A DNA stretch of 24,859 bases from JBBDIM01 sp040880405 (lineage in GTDB: Bacteria; Planctomycetota; Planctomycetia; Pirellulales; Pirellulaceae). Shown one piece after another: positions 6,986-15,705 of this stretch (within the stretch, counting starts at the first letter, position 1; each line of letters starts with the position of its first letter). The stretch spans positions 1 through 24,859 of the forward strand of contig JBBDIM010000114.1 of assembly GCA_040880405.1 (NCBI GenBank). The letters are read 5' to 3'. The notes below the pieces were generated by a model, which was not told the DNA's origin, ran no database searches, and was given only the letters and a program-made list of their open reading frames with translations. The translations under genes and the position numbers were made by a program.

Positions 6986-7219
6986 TTATCGGCCTTGGCG
7001 CAACTCTTGTTCCGCGCGAATCTGTTCCATGGCATCCGCTTCACGTTGGAGCTTGAACTCGTGCCCTTCCGCGAAGTACTGGACATCGTCGTCTAGAAAG
7101 TAGGCGCTCGGTAGGGTTTGCCCCCCAATATCCGATTGACAGCCGACTCCCGCCATGAGGCCGACCGCCACCATGCTGGCCATGAGGGACTTACGAATTG
7201 TGGTGCTGCTAATTTGCAT
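6986..7219 (-). CDS. Small lipoprotein, unknown function
   Basis: This 77-residue protein starts at the ATG at 7219, not the upstream one at 7243, because GGAG lies 9 bases before it and it gives a compact lipoprotein signal: MQISSTTIRKSLMASMVAVG then LMAGVGC. The mature part (QSDIGGQTLPSAYFLDDDVQYFAEGHEFKLQREADAMEQIRAEQELRQGR) ends in a charged, probably helical tail. The motif LPSAYFLDDDVQYF, with EFKLQREA after it, recalls short planctomycete secreted proteins that share a surface-linked tail; this is from memory and not a functional assignment. It is followed by a long hairpin at 6901-6939. Confidence 0.65.
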   Translation of the reverse strand: MQISSTTIRKSLMASMVAVGLMAGVGCQSDIGGQTLPSAYFLDDDVQYFAEGHEFKLQREADAMEQIRAEQELRQGR

Positions 7220-7243
7220 CCTTGGATCACTCCACCACCGCAC

Positions 7244-7624
7244 GGATATCTAAGAGGCACATGCTGTTGAGAACGCCCCGCCGCGGTGTCGGAATGGCAA
7301 AGCGTTTGATCTCGAACCTTACAAAACGAAAAATCGTTACCTTCCGTATCGACTCTCCCAGGTGAAATCTTTGGGCCAATTGAAGTAAAAATCGTCAGAA
7401 TCCGCGAAATCGGACCCGTCGTTTAGGCGGACCCAGCCGTCCCTGGAGTCACGATCTCTCTAAACCGCGCATGAGGGGAACCAATTGCGAATGTAGGCAA
7501 TTTACGCGACTCAATTCGCCATTCACGTTAGAATTTACGGATACCGCTGGTTTTTGGCGGGGTACAATGACCCATGCCTCCCCCACTCCATGCTAGCAAT
7601 CCATTAACAGTCGGAGCGAGAAGG
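7244..7624. other. Intergenic region upstream of the TPR/CHAT-like gene
   Basis: No gene is visible in these 381 bases between divergent genes. TAGAAT at 7529-7534 is a good -10 hexamer without a clear -35. An ATG at 7574 is in frame with the downstream gene but adds a non-hydrophobic leader. Confidence 0.3.
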
Positions 7625-10600
7625 ATGCGATTTCCGCACCCAACCCGTCTAGTCCTTGCGAGCCTTGTTCTGCTGAGCGTGTGCCCCACGGCGCGGGCCC
7701 AGGACGAAGGAGTTCCGCAATTCGGTCAGCGGGGCCGCGTGATACCATCGGAAACGTACTATCTCGGCTTCGAGCAGTTGCACAACGGCGACTACGTGGG
7801 GGCGATGCAGACATTTCGGAACGCCGCCGGGGGGGCGATTCGCAATCCCCAAGGCCGCTGGATCGATTCGATTTGCTACTTCACCATGATGGGAGAGTGC
7901 CTCTATCAGCAGGGCAGCAATGAGGCGGCCATGGAACAATACACGGCCGCCCTGATGCTCTACACGCAGGAGTCCAACTGGATGCTGCGGCTCGACCGAG
8001 CGACACTAGCGGGGATAACGCCGCTGAGCCAGGACCCGCGAGAAGCGGCGACCTGGGGCCGTTCGACCCGGAATGCCGTCATGGGCAAGTATCCTGATCG
8101 GTATTCCATTTTGATGGGCAACACCGGTGCCCAAAACGAAATGGCACTGCGGTTTGGCGGGGTCGTCGACCAACAACGGATCGCCGCCGTGAAGGCGGAT
8201 GAGGTGGCGCGGTGTGTCGGCCTGGCGATCTACCGCCGCAATCAGATTCTTGGTCCGCTCGGCCAGCAAGACGCGCTGAACAATCAATTGATCGCCATCT
8301 TCCAACGTCGTCCGTTTCCACCCAACCATTGGATGGGCGCATGGGTCGAGGCCCAACTGGGCCTGGCGCTCGCCGGGGCGAGAAAATCGGAGCAGGCGAT
8401 TACCACGCTCCAGAAGGGACTCTTGGCCGGTGGCACCTACGACCACCAGCTAACCCCTTTGGCGCTGCTCCAATTGGGCCATCTCGCGATGGAACAACAA
8501 AACCTGGAAGCCGCGGGGACCTATTTCCTGGAAGCGACCTACGCCGCGATTCCCTTTGGCCAGGTCGACGTGATTGAAGAGGCGTTTCGGGAATTGGTGC
8601 GCGTCCAGTTGGTTGCCGCGCCCAATCAGGTCTCTCCGCAACTAGCGGCCATTTCGCAGTGGCGCGAACTGCGGCGGCACGATGCCCTCCGGGTGTCGGT
8701 GCTGACGAGCATCGCGGAGTACAACGTTTATTTGGGGGACGCAGCGAAGGCGAGCGTCGCCCTGGACGAAGCGCGACGAGGGATGTTGCGGCGGAGTATG
8801 GCCACCGGGCGGATTGGCGCGCGTCATGCCTACGTGGCGGCGATGGCTGCCTATAACCGAGGAAACCTCTTGGCCGGGTCGGCGGCCCTCTCCGATGCGG
8901 TCAAATTTAACCGGGTTGCCAGTCACCGCAGCTATCAGGTGGGGGCCACCAGCGTGCTGTTCAGTTCCAATACGATCTCTGAACGGGACGCGCAGGGGCT
9001 GTTCAACCATCTCTTGCGTGAACCGACCAATGCGGACTGGGCGCTCGATCCGTTTGAGACCATCACCGCGCTTTCCGCCCCCAGCGCCGTGGCGATGGAG
9101 CAGTGGTTCAACACGGCGATCACTCGTCAGGAACCGGAACTCGCGCTGGAAATCGCCGATCGGATCCGCCGCAAGCGATTCTTCGCGGAGCTGCCGCTGG
9201 GTGGCCGGACGTTGGCTTTGCGGTGGATCTTGGACGCGCCGGAGTCGGCCCTGGGGACCAAAGCGCTGCTGGAGCGGCAGGAGCTGTTCGGAAAGTTTCC
9301 CGACTTAAAAATCCTCCAAGAGCGGGCGCACGAAATCCGCGAAGCGCTGCGCCAGATGCCACTCCAGTCGGAGATTAAAGAGGACTTGCCGAAGCAACGC
9401 AAACTGCTGGCGGAGTTGGGGCAAGTTTCCGACGTGGTGGAAACGCGACTGAGCGATGTCGCCTTGCGAAGAGTGGCAAGCGAGTTTGTCTTCCCGCCCC
9501 TTAAAGCAACCAAGGAGATTCGCCAGCAACTCGAGGATCGGCAACTCGTCTTGAATTTCTTCACCACCTCCCGGCAGGTGCATGTTTTCATGTTCACTAA
9601 GAAGGACTATGTCCATTGGGTACTAGATGACGTCCGCAAGACGCAAAAGCTGTTGGGCGACATGATGAAAGGGATGGGGCACACCAAACGAGACGCGTCG
9701 ATTACCGAAAAAGGGATCGCGGACGAGAGCTGGAAAGAGACCTCTCATGACCTGCTGCTAAACCTGATCCCGGAACTCAAACCGGAGTTTTGGAGTAGCT
9801 ACGATGAGTTGATCGTGATCCCGGATGGCAAGCTGTGGTATCTGCCGATGGAGATGCTGCATACCGACGACGGGACCGGCAGCGGAGATACCGTCCCGCT
9901 CACGGAAAAAATCGCGATCCGCTACGCCCCGACCGCCGGACTCGCGGTCCCTCAGTTCAAGACCCGGCCCAGGCCGCAAACCTCGGTGGTGGTGGCGGGG
10001 CGGTTGTTTCTCAGTGACAAGTCAGAGGTTATCGAACGCCACTACGACGCCGTGAAGGACGCCTTCGACGCACCTCAAATGCTCAATCGAGCCACGCCCG
10101 GGCCGACTAACCTGTTCAGTAAGGTTTGGGACGAGGTGATGGTGCTCGACGATGTCGAGGGAGCGAATAAAGGCCCCGCGTTTGCGTGGAGCCCCGGCCA
10201 GATCGACCGCGGCAAACCGGGGAGCGAGCTCGCCTCCTGGATGAGATTCCCCCTCTCCGGGCCACGGATCATCTACCTGCCAGGCTTCCACACCACCGCT
10301 GAGGAGGGCATTCGCCCGTCGGCCGGCGGCGAGGAGATTTTCCTCTCGGCCCTTGGACTGATGTCGACCGGGACGCAGACGATCGCGCTGAGTCGCTGGC
10401 ATAGTGGCGGGGCGGCGAGTGTGGATGTGATGGCGGGGCTTGCCGCGCGGGTCCACCAGATGCCCGCCTCCGTGGCCCTCCGGCAATCGATCGAGGATTT
10501 GCGGCGAGAGCCGATTGATCTCACCTTCGAACCGCGGCTTCAGAAAGTGGAAGGGAGTCTGCCAGCCACAGCCGATCATCCGTTCCTGTGGGCCGATACT

Positions 10601-10657
10601 TTGCTGATCGACACCGGAATCGATCCGACCCCGGTCCAGGCGGTCGGTGTGCCGTAG
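7625..10657 (+). CDS. Exported TPR protein with a CHAT-like domain lacking the usual Cys
   Basis: This 1010-residue protein starts at the ATG at 7625, where GGAG is 8 bases upstream and the signal peptide is normal (MRFPHPTRLVLASLVLLSVC, cleavage after ARA). About residues 35-480 are helical repeats of TPR type (GFEQLHNGDYVGAMQTF, ALAGARKSEQAITTLQKG, GHLAMEQQNLEAAGTYF, AMAAYNRGNLLAGSAAL). About residues 640-1000 follow the CHAT fold: DELIVIPDGKLWYLPMEML, IAIRYAPTAG, then RIIYLPGFHTT and LMSTGTQTIALSRWHSGGAAS. In active CHAT peptidases the last region reads LSACET. By eye the Cys position is Phe888 here, and no HG motif is seen before it, so it may be a non-catalytic relative. It ends 5 bases from the convergent acetyltransferase stop. 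Confidence 0.82.
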   Translation: MRFPHPTRLVLASLVLLSVCPTARAQDEGVPQFGQRGRVIPSETYYLGFEQLHNGDYVGAMQTFRNAAGGAIRNPQGRWIDSICYFTMMGECLYQQGSNEAAMEQYTAALMLYTQESNWMLRLDRATLAGITPLSQDPREAATWGRSTRNAVMGKYPDRYSILMGNTGAQNEMALRFGGVVDQQRIAAVKADEVARCVGLAIYRRNQILGPLGQQDALNNQLIAIFQRRPFPPNHWMGAWVEAQLGLALAGARKSEQAITTLQKGLLAGGTYDHQLTPLALLQLGHLAMEQQNLEAAGTYFLEATYAAIPFGQVDVIEEAFRELVRVQLVAAPNQVSPQLAAISQWRELRRHDALRVSVLTSIAEYNVYLGDAAKASVALDEARRGMLRRSMATGRIGARHAYVAAMAAYNRGNLLAGSAALSDAVKFNRVASHRSYQVGATSVLFSSNTISERDAQGLFNHLLREPTNADWALDPFETITALSAPSAVAMEQWFNTAITRQEPELALEIADRIRRKRFFAELPLGGRTLALRWILDAPESALGTKALLERQELFGKFPDLKILQERAHEIREALRQMPLQSEIKEDLPKQRKLLAELGQVSDVVETRLSDVALRRVASEFVFPPLKATKEIRQQLEDRQLVLNFFTTSRQVHVFMFTKKDYVHWVLDDVRKTQKLLGDMMKGMGHTKRDASITEKGIADESWKETSHDLLLNLIPELKPEFWSSYDELIVIPDGKLWYLPMEMLHTDDGTGSGDTVPLTEKIAIRYAPTAGLAVPQFKTRPRPQTSVVVAGRLFLSDKSEVIERHYDAVKDAFDAPQMLNRATPGPTNLFSKVWDEVMVLDDVEGANKGPAFAWSPGQIDRGKPGSELASWMRFPLSGPRIIYLPGFHTTAEEGIRPSAGGEEIFLSALGLMSTGTQTIALSRWHSGGAASVDVMAGLAARVHQMPASVALRQSIEDLRREPIDLTFEPRLQKVEGSLPATADHPFLWADTLLIDTGIDPTPVQAVGVP

Positions 10658-10662
10658 CGCTG

Positions 10663-11769
10663 TTAAAGCCCGGCGAGCAGCTTTTGGAGCGCGCCCTTGC
10701 AGCGGTGGCTCCATTTCAAGGCCAGGCTGCGGCCGGCACCGGCTGGGCGGTAGTGGCGGACCGTTTGGGTCGGGTTCCAGTGGGTCGCCCAGTGCCGTTT
10801 GGCTGGCTGGTGATCGGCCCCCAGATCGTATCGCTGATCCCCGCGTTCCGCCCCCTCCTCCAGCATCAGGCCATAGAGCACCGTGCCTGGTCCGTAGTCG
10901 CGGTACTCCCGGTCGTAACCAGTTCGGAGCCCCTGCACGCAACCTTGGTGATGATAGTTGTAACAGTAGGCGATCACCTGTTCCCCCTGGCACAGCATGG
11001 CAATATCGACCATCCCCCGCTGGGCCGCCGCGGTGTGGGCCTCCCGTAAAAACGGCGCGACCCTCGGGTGCGACAGCGTGTAACCCTCTTTGGCCGCTCC
11101 CTGCCAGCTTCGCTCGGCCAGATCGACGATTTGGTCGTAGTATCCCGATTCATCGGTAGTCAGGCCGGCTGCGGGTCGAAATCGATGAAACGTAATCCCC
11201 GCTTTCTCGGCACGCCGGGTCAGCCGTTTCAGATTTTGCCGGAAGCTCCCTTTTCTGCCCGCTAAGTAGGAGGAATAACCGCCGGTCAGGTCGATCTCGG
11301 CGACCCGCTTGCCAGGTCGGGTGACCGCTTCCAGGCCATTGATGCGAAGTGCGTTGGCGGTTCGTCCGTGGTCACGCTCGGGATCGATCCACGACAAATC
11401 CAACAGTTCCCAAGTCCCATGTTTTCGGGCCAAGTAGCGCATGACGCAGATCAGCGTCAGAGCGGGCTGCGAACCGATGGGGCCGAAGTACGATCCCCAG
11501 TGATCCAGCGGATAGGTTAGTGTGCGAAACCGGCCGAGCTTAGTCTGATGCTGCTGCTCGATGAGGGGCACGATCCCAATGGTTTCCCCATCGGCGACCA
11601 CCAGAAAGACGCGTAGCTTTTTCCCTTCGCCGAAATGTTTCCCATACAGGGACAGCCACTGGTACGATTGAAAAAACGTCGCTCCGGGCGTTTGTCTCCA
11701 GAGGGTGTCCCAGGTTCGCTCGTAGTACCGAAGCGTCGACCACGAGTTGACTTCGATCACCTCAATCAC
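10663..11769 (-). CDS. GNAT-fold acetyltransferase of the CelD/BcsL (Acetyltransf_6) type
   Basis: The recognisable protein begins near VIEVIEVNSWSTLRYYERTW. I place the start at a GTG at 11769, because the open frame further upstream (to an ATG at 11943) runs across a hairpin and lacks protein character; a GTG at 11760 is equally possible. The N-terminal half has ATFFQSYQWLSLYGKHFGEG and LRVFLVVADGETIGIVPLIE. The second half has YLAGRKGSFRQNLKRLTRRA and KAGITFHRFRP, then DLAERSWQGAAKEGYT, MLCQGEQVIAYCYNY and GLMLEEGAERGDQRYDLGAD. This order matches proteins in polysaccharide biosynthesis or modification clusters. The acceptor is unknown; no polysaccharide genes are adjacent except a sulfatase. 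Confidence 0.75.
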   Translation of the reverse strand: MIEVIEVNSWSTLRYYERTWDTLWRQTPGATFFQSYQWLSLYGKHFGEGKKLRVFLVVADGETIGIVPLIEQQHQTKLGRFRTLTYPLDHWGSYFGPIGSQPALTLICVMRYLARKHGTWELLDLSWIDPERDHGRTANALRINGLEAVTRPGKRVAEIDLTGGYSSYLAGRKGSFRQNLKRLTRRAEKAGITFHRFRPAAGLTTDESGYYDQIVDLAERSWQGAAKEGYTLSHPRVAPFLREAHTAAAQRGMVDIAMLCQGEQVIAYCYNYHHQGCVQGLRTGYDREYRDYGPGTVLYGLMLEEGAERGDQRYDLGADHQPAKRHWATHWNPTQTVRHYRPAGAGRSLALKWSHRCKGALQKLLAGL

Positions 11770-11870
11770 CGCCGCTACCCAACCTTTCAACCGCGGAAAC
11801 CAATGCCGGTGGATGCTACCGGTGGTAAGTAGCAAACGACGTTCCGGTTGAAAGTGTTTGAGCCGCCCAA

Positions 11871-11889
11871 GGAGCGAAACCCTCGCTCC
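11871..11889. repeat. Small perfect hairpin between the sulfatase and acetyltransferase genes
   Basis: GGAGCGA and TCGCTCC form a 7-base stem with a 5-base loop. It lies downstream of the sulfatase stop (minus strand) with no T run after it. It may attenuate readthrough into the acetyltransferase gene. Confidence 0.4.
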
Positions 11890-11982
11890 GCCAACAAGTT
11901 GCGTCACAAGCCACGCGGCCGGCCCCGGCAACCATGTTGCCAAAAGGCATCAAGCGGTGTTATCTAGTGGGGCGATCCGATC

Positions 11983-13458
11983 TTATAGCTCCGGGATGGG
12001 ATCGCTTGGCAAAATTTCTTTTCCTTCCCAGATTAGCTTTCCCTCTTCGAACGTGAGGATCCGATGTTGGCTGCCGGGGGCTGGCTTGCGGTTGACCTTC
12101 GGCAGATGCTCCGCCATTTCGGCGATCCGCTGGGCATGTGCGGGATCGTCCGCCAGGTTCTTCCATTCTCGCGGGTCTTCCCTGGTTTGGTACAACTCTT
12201 GCGAGCCGTCGGCGTATTGGATGAACCGCCAGTCACGGGTTTTCACGCTGTGGTTGTCGTGGTTGTGGGTGGTGATCGCCGGTCGGACTCGCGGGGTCTC
12301 GGCGTTCTCGAGCTGGGGACGCAGGCTAATTCCCTCCAGTCCCGGCTCCGCTGGCAGGCCCGCCATGTCGAGCAGCGTGGGGTAGATGTCCAGCAATTCC
12401 ACCGGCTCTTCGCACCGCTGGGCGGCGACGATGCCGGGACCCGCGAAGATGAGCGGCACGCGGGTGCTCTCATGCCAGAGGGTGTTTTTGCCGGTGATCT
12501 CCTTCTCGCCCAGGTGGAAACCATGGTCGGACCAGAGGACCACGATCGTGTTGTCGGCGTAGCCTTCTTCTTTAAGGGCGTCGAGCACTCGGCCGACCTG
12601 GCTATCGACAAAGCTGACGCACGCCAAATAAGACCGCGTAATATTCTTCCACTGATCCGCCTCCTTCAAAAACTTGAGCCGCGGCTCCGGCAATTTCCAG
12701 TGCAGATTCCAAGAGAACCGGGGGGTGTCTGCTCGATCGTTGGCGATCACTTCCGGCAACTGCAATTCGTCTTCCGGATACATATCGAACCACGACTGCG
12801 AAGCGTACAGCGGGACATGCGGCAGGAAAAACCCGACAGAAAGGCAAAACGGCTCCCGCGGTTTCTCTTGCAGGGTTTTTACCCCCCAACTCGCCACGCG
12901 GTAGTCTCCCTTGTCCTCATCGTTGTGCTCAAAGGTGCCCCAATCAACCAACGGGTGATCCGCCGGTGTGTCGACCAGCTTCTTCTCCGGTTTGGCCAGC
13001 ACCTGAGTGGGAGGCCCCAGCACTTCGAACTCTTGGTCGCGCGGGCGGCGGCCGTAGCCCCCATGGTAAATCTTGCCCCCGCTGTAATTGGTGTAGCCCC
13101 GATTACTCAAGGCCTGGGGCAGAGAGACCAAATGCTTCAACTCGTCGACATCGCGGAACCAAGGCGCCAACCCATAGACCCCCGTCGTCGACGGACGCTG
13201 ACTTGTCATCAGGCTGGTCCGCGACGCGTTGCATAAAGGGGATTGGCAGTGGGCGTTCAAGAACAACGTCCCCCTCCGAGCCAACTCGTCGATGTTTGGC
13301 GTCTTCACTTGCGGATGGCCACCCATGCAGCCAATCCAGTCGTTCTGGTCATCAATCGAGATGAACAAAATATTGGGCGGCTTGGGCTGTTCTGCCTGAG
13401 CCATGGAGGCAAAACCCAATGGGAGAAGCGCGAGACAAATGAAAATTCGAAGAGGCAT
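11983..13458 (-). CDS. Secreted S1-family sulfatase, iduronate/choline-sulfatase-like
   Basis: This 491-residue protein starts at the ATG at 13458, giving the signal peptide MPLRIFICLALLPLGFASMAQA; an upstream ATG at 13491 only adds a Pro/Ala-rich leader. The formylglycine motif C-x-A-x-R is present as CNASR (Cys76, Arg80), so it needs an FGE-type maturase, not seen in this window. Metal ligands are visible: Asp36 and Asp37 in ISIDDQND, and WSDHGFHLGEKE with Lys and His in GKNTLWHESTRVPLIF. The family hydrolyses sulfate esters on polysaccharides or small molecules in the periplasm. Planctomycetes carry many of these for degrading sulfated algal glycans. The exact substrate cannot be called; the overall layout is closest to iduronate-2-sulfatase-like proteins. 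Confidence 0.92.
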   Translation of the reverse strand: MPLRIFICLALLPLGFASMAQAEQPKPPNILFISIDDQNDWIGCMGGHPQVKTPNIDELARRGTLFLNAHCQSPLCNASRTSLMTSQRPSTTGVYGLAPWFRDVDELKHLVSLPQALSNRGYTNYSGGKIYHGGYGRRPRDQEFEVLGPPTQVLAKPEKKLVDTPADHPLVDWGTFEHNDEDKGDYRVASWGVKTLQEKPREPFCLSVGFFLPHVPLYASQSWFDMYPEDELQLPEVIANDRADTPRFSWNLHWKLPEPRLKFLKEADQWKNITRSYLACVSFVDSQVGRVLDALKEEGYADNTIVVLWSDHGFHLGEKEITGKNTLWHESTRVPLIFAGPGIVAAQRCEEPVELLDIYPTLLDMAGLPAEPGLEGISLRPQLENAETPRVRPAITTHNHDNHSVKTRDWRFIQYADGSQELYQTREDPREWKNLADDPAHAQRIAEMAEHLPKVNRKPAPGSQHRILTFEEGKLIWEGKEILPSDPIPEL

Positions 13459-13560
13459 GGTGGCGGGACTCGGGGCAAGTGGAATCGGCATTCGGGGGAG
13501 CTTCGGAAGACGAAATTCTCACTCCGCAGTATATTCGATTGACGCAGTCGTTTCACCTCC

Positions 13561-13872
13561 GCTTGCATGCCGAACCGCCGGGGGATTCGCCACAGAGGTC
13601 ACCGAGAGGAAAAGAGCCGGGGGTGAACGTGGATGTTCGCGGAACGGGGATGAGTTCAATTTCTAAGTAAGCGGCGGCAAGCCCCGAATCCGAGGCACCC
13701 GTAAATTGACCTTATCCCCGTTCAAACATTCCATTCTTAACGATCGAACTTCTCGCCAAACTAGCTGGAACATCGATTGGCTTGCATGCCGAACTAACGG
13801 GGATAAGGTCAATTACGGGTGCCGCGGTCGAGGGTTCTACTGCTCCGACTCTTTGCAATTGAACTCATCCCC
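13561..13872. repeat. Cluster of alternating inverted repeats (GGGGATNAGNTCAATT family)
   Basis: Four copies of a 16-base motif alternate in orientation. They are GGGGATGAGTTCAATT at 13646 (+), its relative AATTGACCTTATCCCC at 13704 (-), GGGGATAAGGTCAATT at 13799 (+) and AATTGAACTCATCCCC at 13857 (-). The inner two extend into 28-29 base arms (13694-13722 and 13796-13823) bounding a 130-base segment, and the outer two are perfect inverses of each other. A 15-base direct repeat, GCTTGCATGCCGAAC, occurs at 13561 and 13780. A degenerate CACAGAGGTCACCGAGAGG block lies at 13591. No transposase gene is present. Confidence 0.8.
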
Positions 13873-14088
13873 TCATGGCACACTTGAGTTGCTGGGGTCG
13901 TGGAAGTAGGCTAACTCAATTGGCTACTTCTTTTCGCTGCCTCCTGAAAACCTTGCCCCGTTGAAAATCATGCTCAAGCCCACCTGCGGAGATAAGTTGT
14001 TTCGGCGGAAAACCGCGGCGAATGGTGTGCGTTAGTCGCCAAGTTTCTTGATATCTGGTCCGCCTTGCCGGACGGTACCGGTCCGCCG

Positions 14089-15705
14089 ATGGATGATGCT
14101 CTCCCAGAGAAAGAACTTCCCACTTCACTCCCCTGGTCCCGCCGGTGGCTGGAGGTTGGCTTGATTTTCGCGCTGATCGTGGTTTGGGCCGGTGTCCAGC
14201 CCCCGAACGTGAACGAGGCCCATTACCTGACCAAGGCCAAACATTACTGGAACCCCGACTTTGGCCCGGGCGATCATTTTCTTTCGTCGAGCGACGCCCA
14301 TCTGACCTTCTATTGGTCGCTCGGATGGCTCACCCAGTGGCTTTCCCTGTCCGCGACCGCGTGGGTCGGGCGGATCGTTTGCTGGGGAATGTTGGCCGCG
14401 AGTTGGCAGCGGCTGTCGTATCTGCTGCTGCCTAGGGCTTGGCTCTCGCTGCTAACCGCCGGAGTGACCTTCGCTGGAATTGATTATGGTCACATGGCGG
14501 GTGAGTGGCTGATTGGCGGAGTCGAGGCCAAGGGGTTTGCCTATCCGTTTTTGTTTTGGGGGCTGGCCGCTGCGCTCTCGGGCCGGTGGAATTGGGCCTG
14601 GATCTTGCTGGGAATCGCCAGCGGGCTGCATGTGTTGGTGGGTGGCTGGGGAGTGGTGGCCTTGGGGATCGCCTGGGTGCTGCAAGGGCCCACTCGACCA
14701 GCCCTGGTGCCAATGCTGCCGGGGTTGGTCTTGGGTGGAATGATCTCGCTGGCTGGGCTCGTTCCGGCAATCATGATGAACCAAGGACAACCCCCGGACG
14801 TCACCCTGCGGGCCAGTTATATCTATGTGTTCGAGCGGCTGCCCCACCACCTCGTGGTACACCGGTTCGACTTCGGGTTTAAGGTTCGGTTTGCGGTGTT
14901 GGTGATTGCCTGGCTGGGAAGCGTCGCCCTTTGGTGGTTTAGAATGCCGGAAGAGCGGACCGGCCGGTTTCGCCTCTTCCACGGCTTTGTCGCGGGTTGT
15001 CTATCGATTGCGGTCTGCGGGATCGTCATCGACCAATGGTTTTGCTATTGGACGCAGGACGACGAATTGGCGGCCCGGCTGTTGCGGTTTTATTGGTTCC
15101 GCATGGCTGACGTGATGGTCCCCGTCGGCCTGGCGATGAACCTGAGCCTGTTGGTAATGCACAGGCCTCCCTTGCGGAAACGATCGATCCGTGACGTTCC
15201 CCTGGCTTTTGCCATTCTCCTCATCTTGATTGGAATTGTGGATCGGGTGGAGAGTGGCTGGCTGGCCGAACATCCCCCGGCTCGCCGCGACAATTACTCC
15301 AGCTACGAAGACTGGCGCGCGACCTGCGCCTGGATTCGAGAGAACACACCCAACGATGCCCGATTCCTCACGCCTCAGCGACTCACCACGTTCAAGTGGT
15401 ACGCTCAGCGGAGCGAGGTGTTTACAATCAAAGATATTCCGCAAGACTCCGCGGCGATTTTGGAATGGAGAAAGCGGCGGAGTCAGTTCCGCTTTAGTTG
15501 GCGGAGCCACGCGGTATTTTCCGAAGAGAATATTCGCGTCCTGGCCGAGCGGTATGGGTTCGACTACGTCGTCCTCGATCGGCGTCGGGCCGACGCTTGG
15601 AAACTGGAACCGGACTGGACCTTTCGCCGGGTTTACCCTGAAGATCCCCAACATACCAGCGATTTTGAGGTTTACGCGATTGATTCCACCCCGTCTAGTC
15701 AATGA
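14089..15705 (+). CDS. Multi-pass membrane protein, GT-C glycosyltransferase-like (DUF6798-like)
   Basis: About 538 residues from the ATG at 14089 (a TTG at 14065 would add 8). A first membrane segment (LEVGLIFALIVVWAGV) is followed by a periplasmic loop PPNVNEAHYLTKAKHYWNPD and FLSSSDAHLTFYWSLGW. The loop has acidic and aromatic residues in the position where GT-C lipid-sugar transferases bind substrate. About nine further hydrophobic segments follow. A soluble C-terminal domain of roughly 130 residues (YEDWRATCAWIRENTPNDARFLTPQR to the end) contains FDYVVLDRR. The layout matches the planctomycete family I know as DUF6798; the link to glycosyl transfer is by topology only. Its last 26 bases overlap the Nudix gene, so the two are probably co-transcribed. 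Confidence 0.75.
   Translation: MDDALPEKELPTSLPWSRRWLEVGLIFALIVVWAGVQPPNVNEAHYLTKAKHYWNPDFGPGDHFLSSSDAHLTFYWSLGWLTQWLSLSATAWVGRIVCWGMLAASWQRLSYLLLPRAWLSLLTAGVTFAGIDYGHMAGEWLIGGVEAKGFAYPFLFWGLAAALSGRWNWAWILLGIASGLHVLVGGWGVVALGIAWVLQGPTRPALVPMLPGLVLGGMISLAGLVPAIMMNQGQPPDVTLRASYIYVFERLPHHLVVHRFDFGFKVRFAVLVIAWLGSVALWWFRMPEERTGRFRLFHGFVAGCLSIAVCGIVIDQWFCYWTQDDELAARLLRFYWFRMADVMVPVGLAMNLSLLVMHRPPLRKRSIRDVPLAFAILLILIGIVDRVESGWLAEHPPARRDNYSSYEDWRATCAWIRENTPNDARFLTPQRLTTFKWYAQRSEVFTIKDIPQDSAAILEWRKRRSQFRFSWRSHAVFSEENIRVLAERYGFDYVVLDRRRADAWKLEPDWTFRRVYPEDPQHTSDFEVYAIDSTPSSQ

Noticed and set aside
10022..10993. A 323-residue minus-strand open frame across the end of the CHAT-like gene
   Set aside because: It has Arg/Pro/Gly-rich composition, overlaps two better supported genes and has no motif.
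12064..13236. A 390-residue plus-strand open frame opposite the sulfatase
   Set aside because: The minus strand has an intact sulfatase with all motifs; the plus frame is its antisense shadow in GC-rich DNA.
13694..13823. An insertion sequence
   Set aside because: Only 130 bases lie between the arms and no transposase is encoded; at most it is a non-autonomous element.
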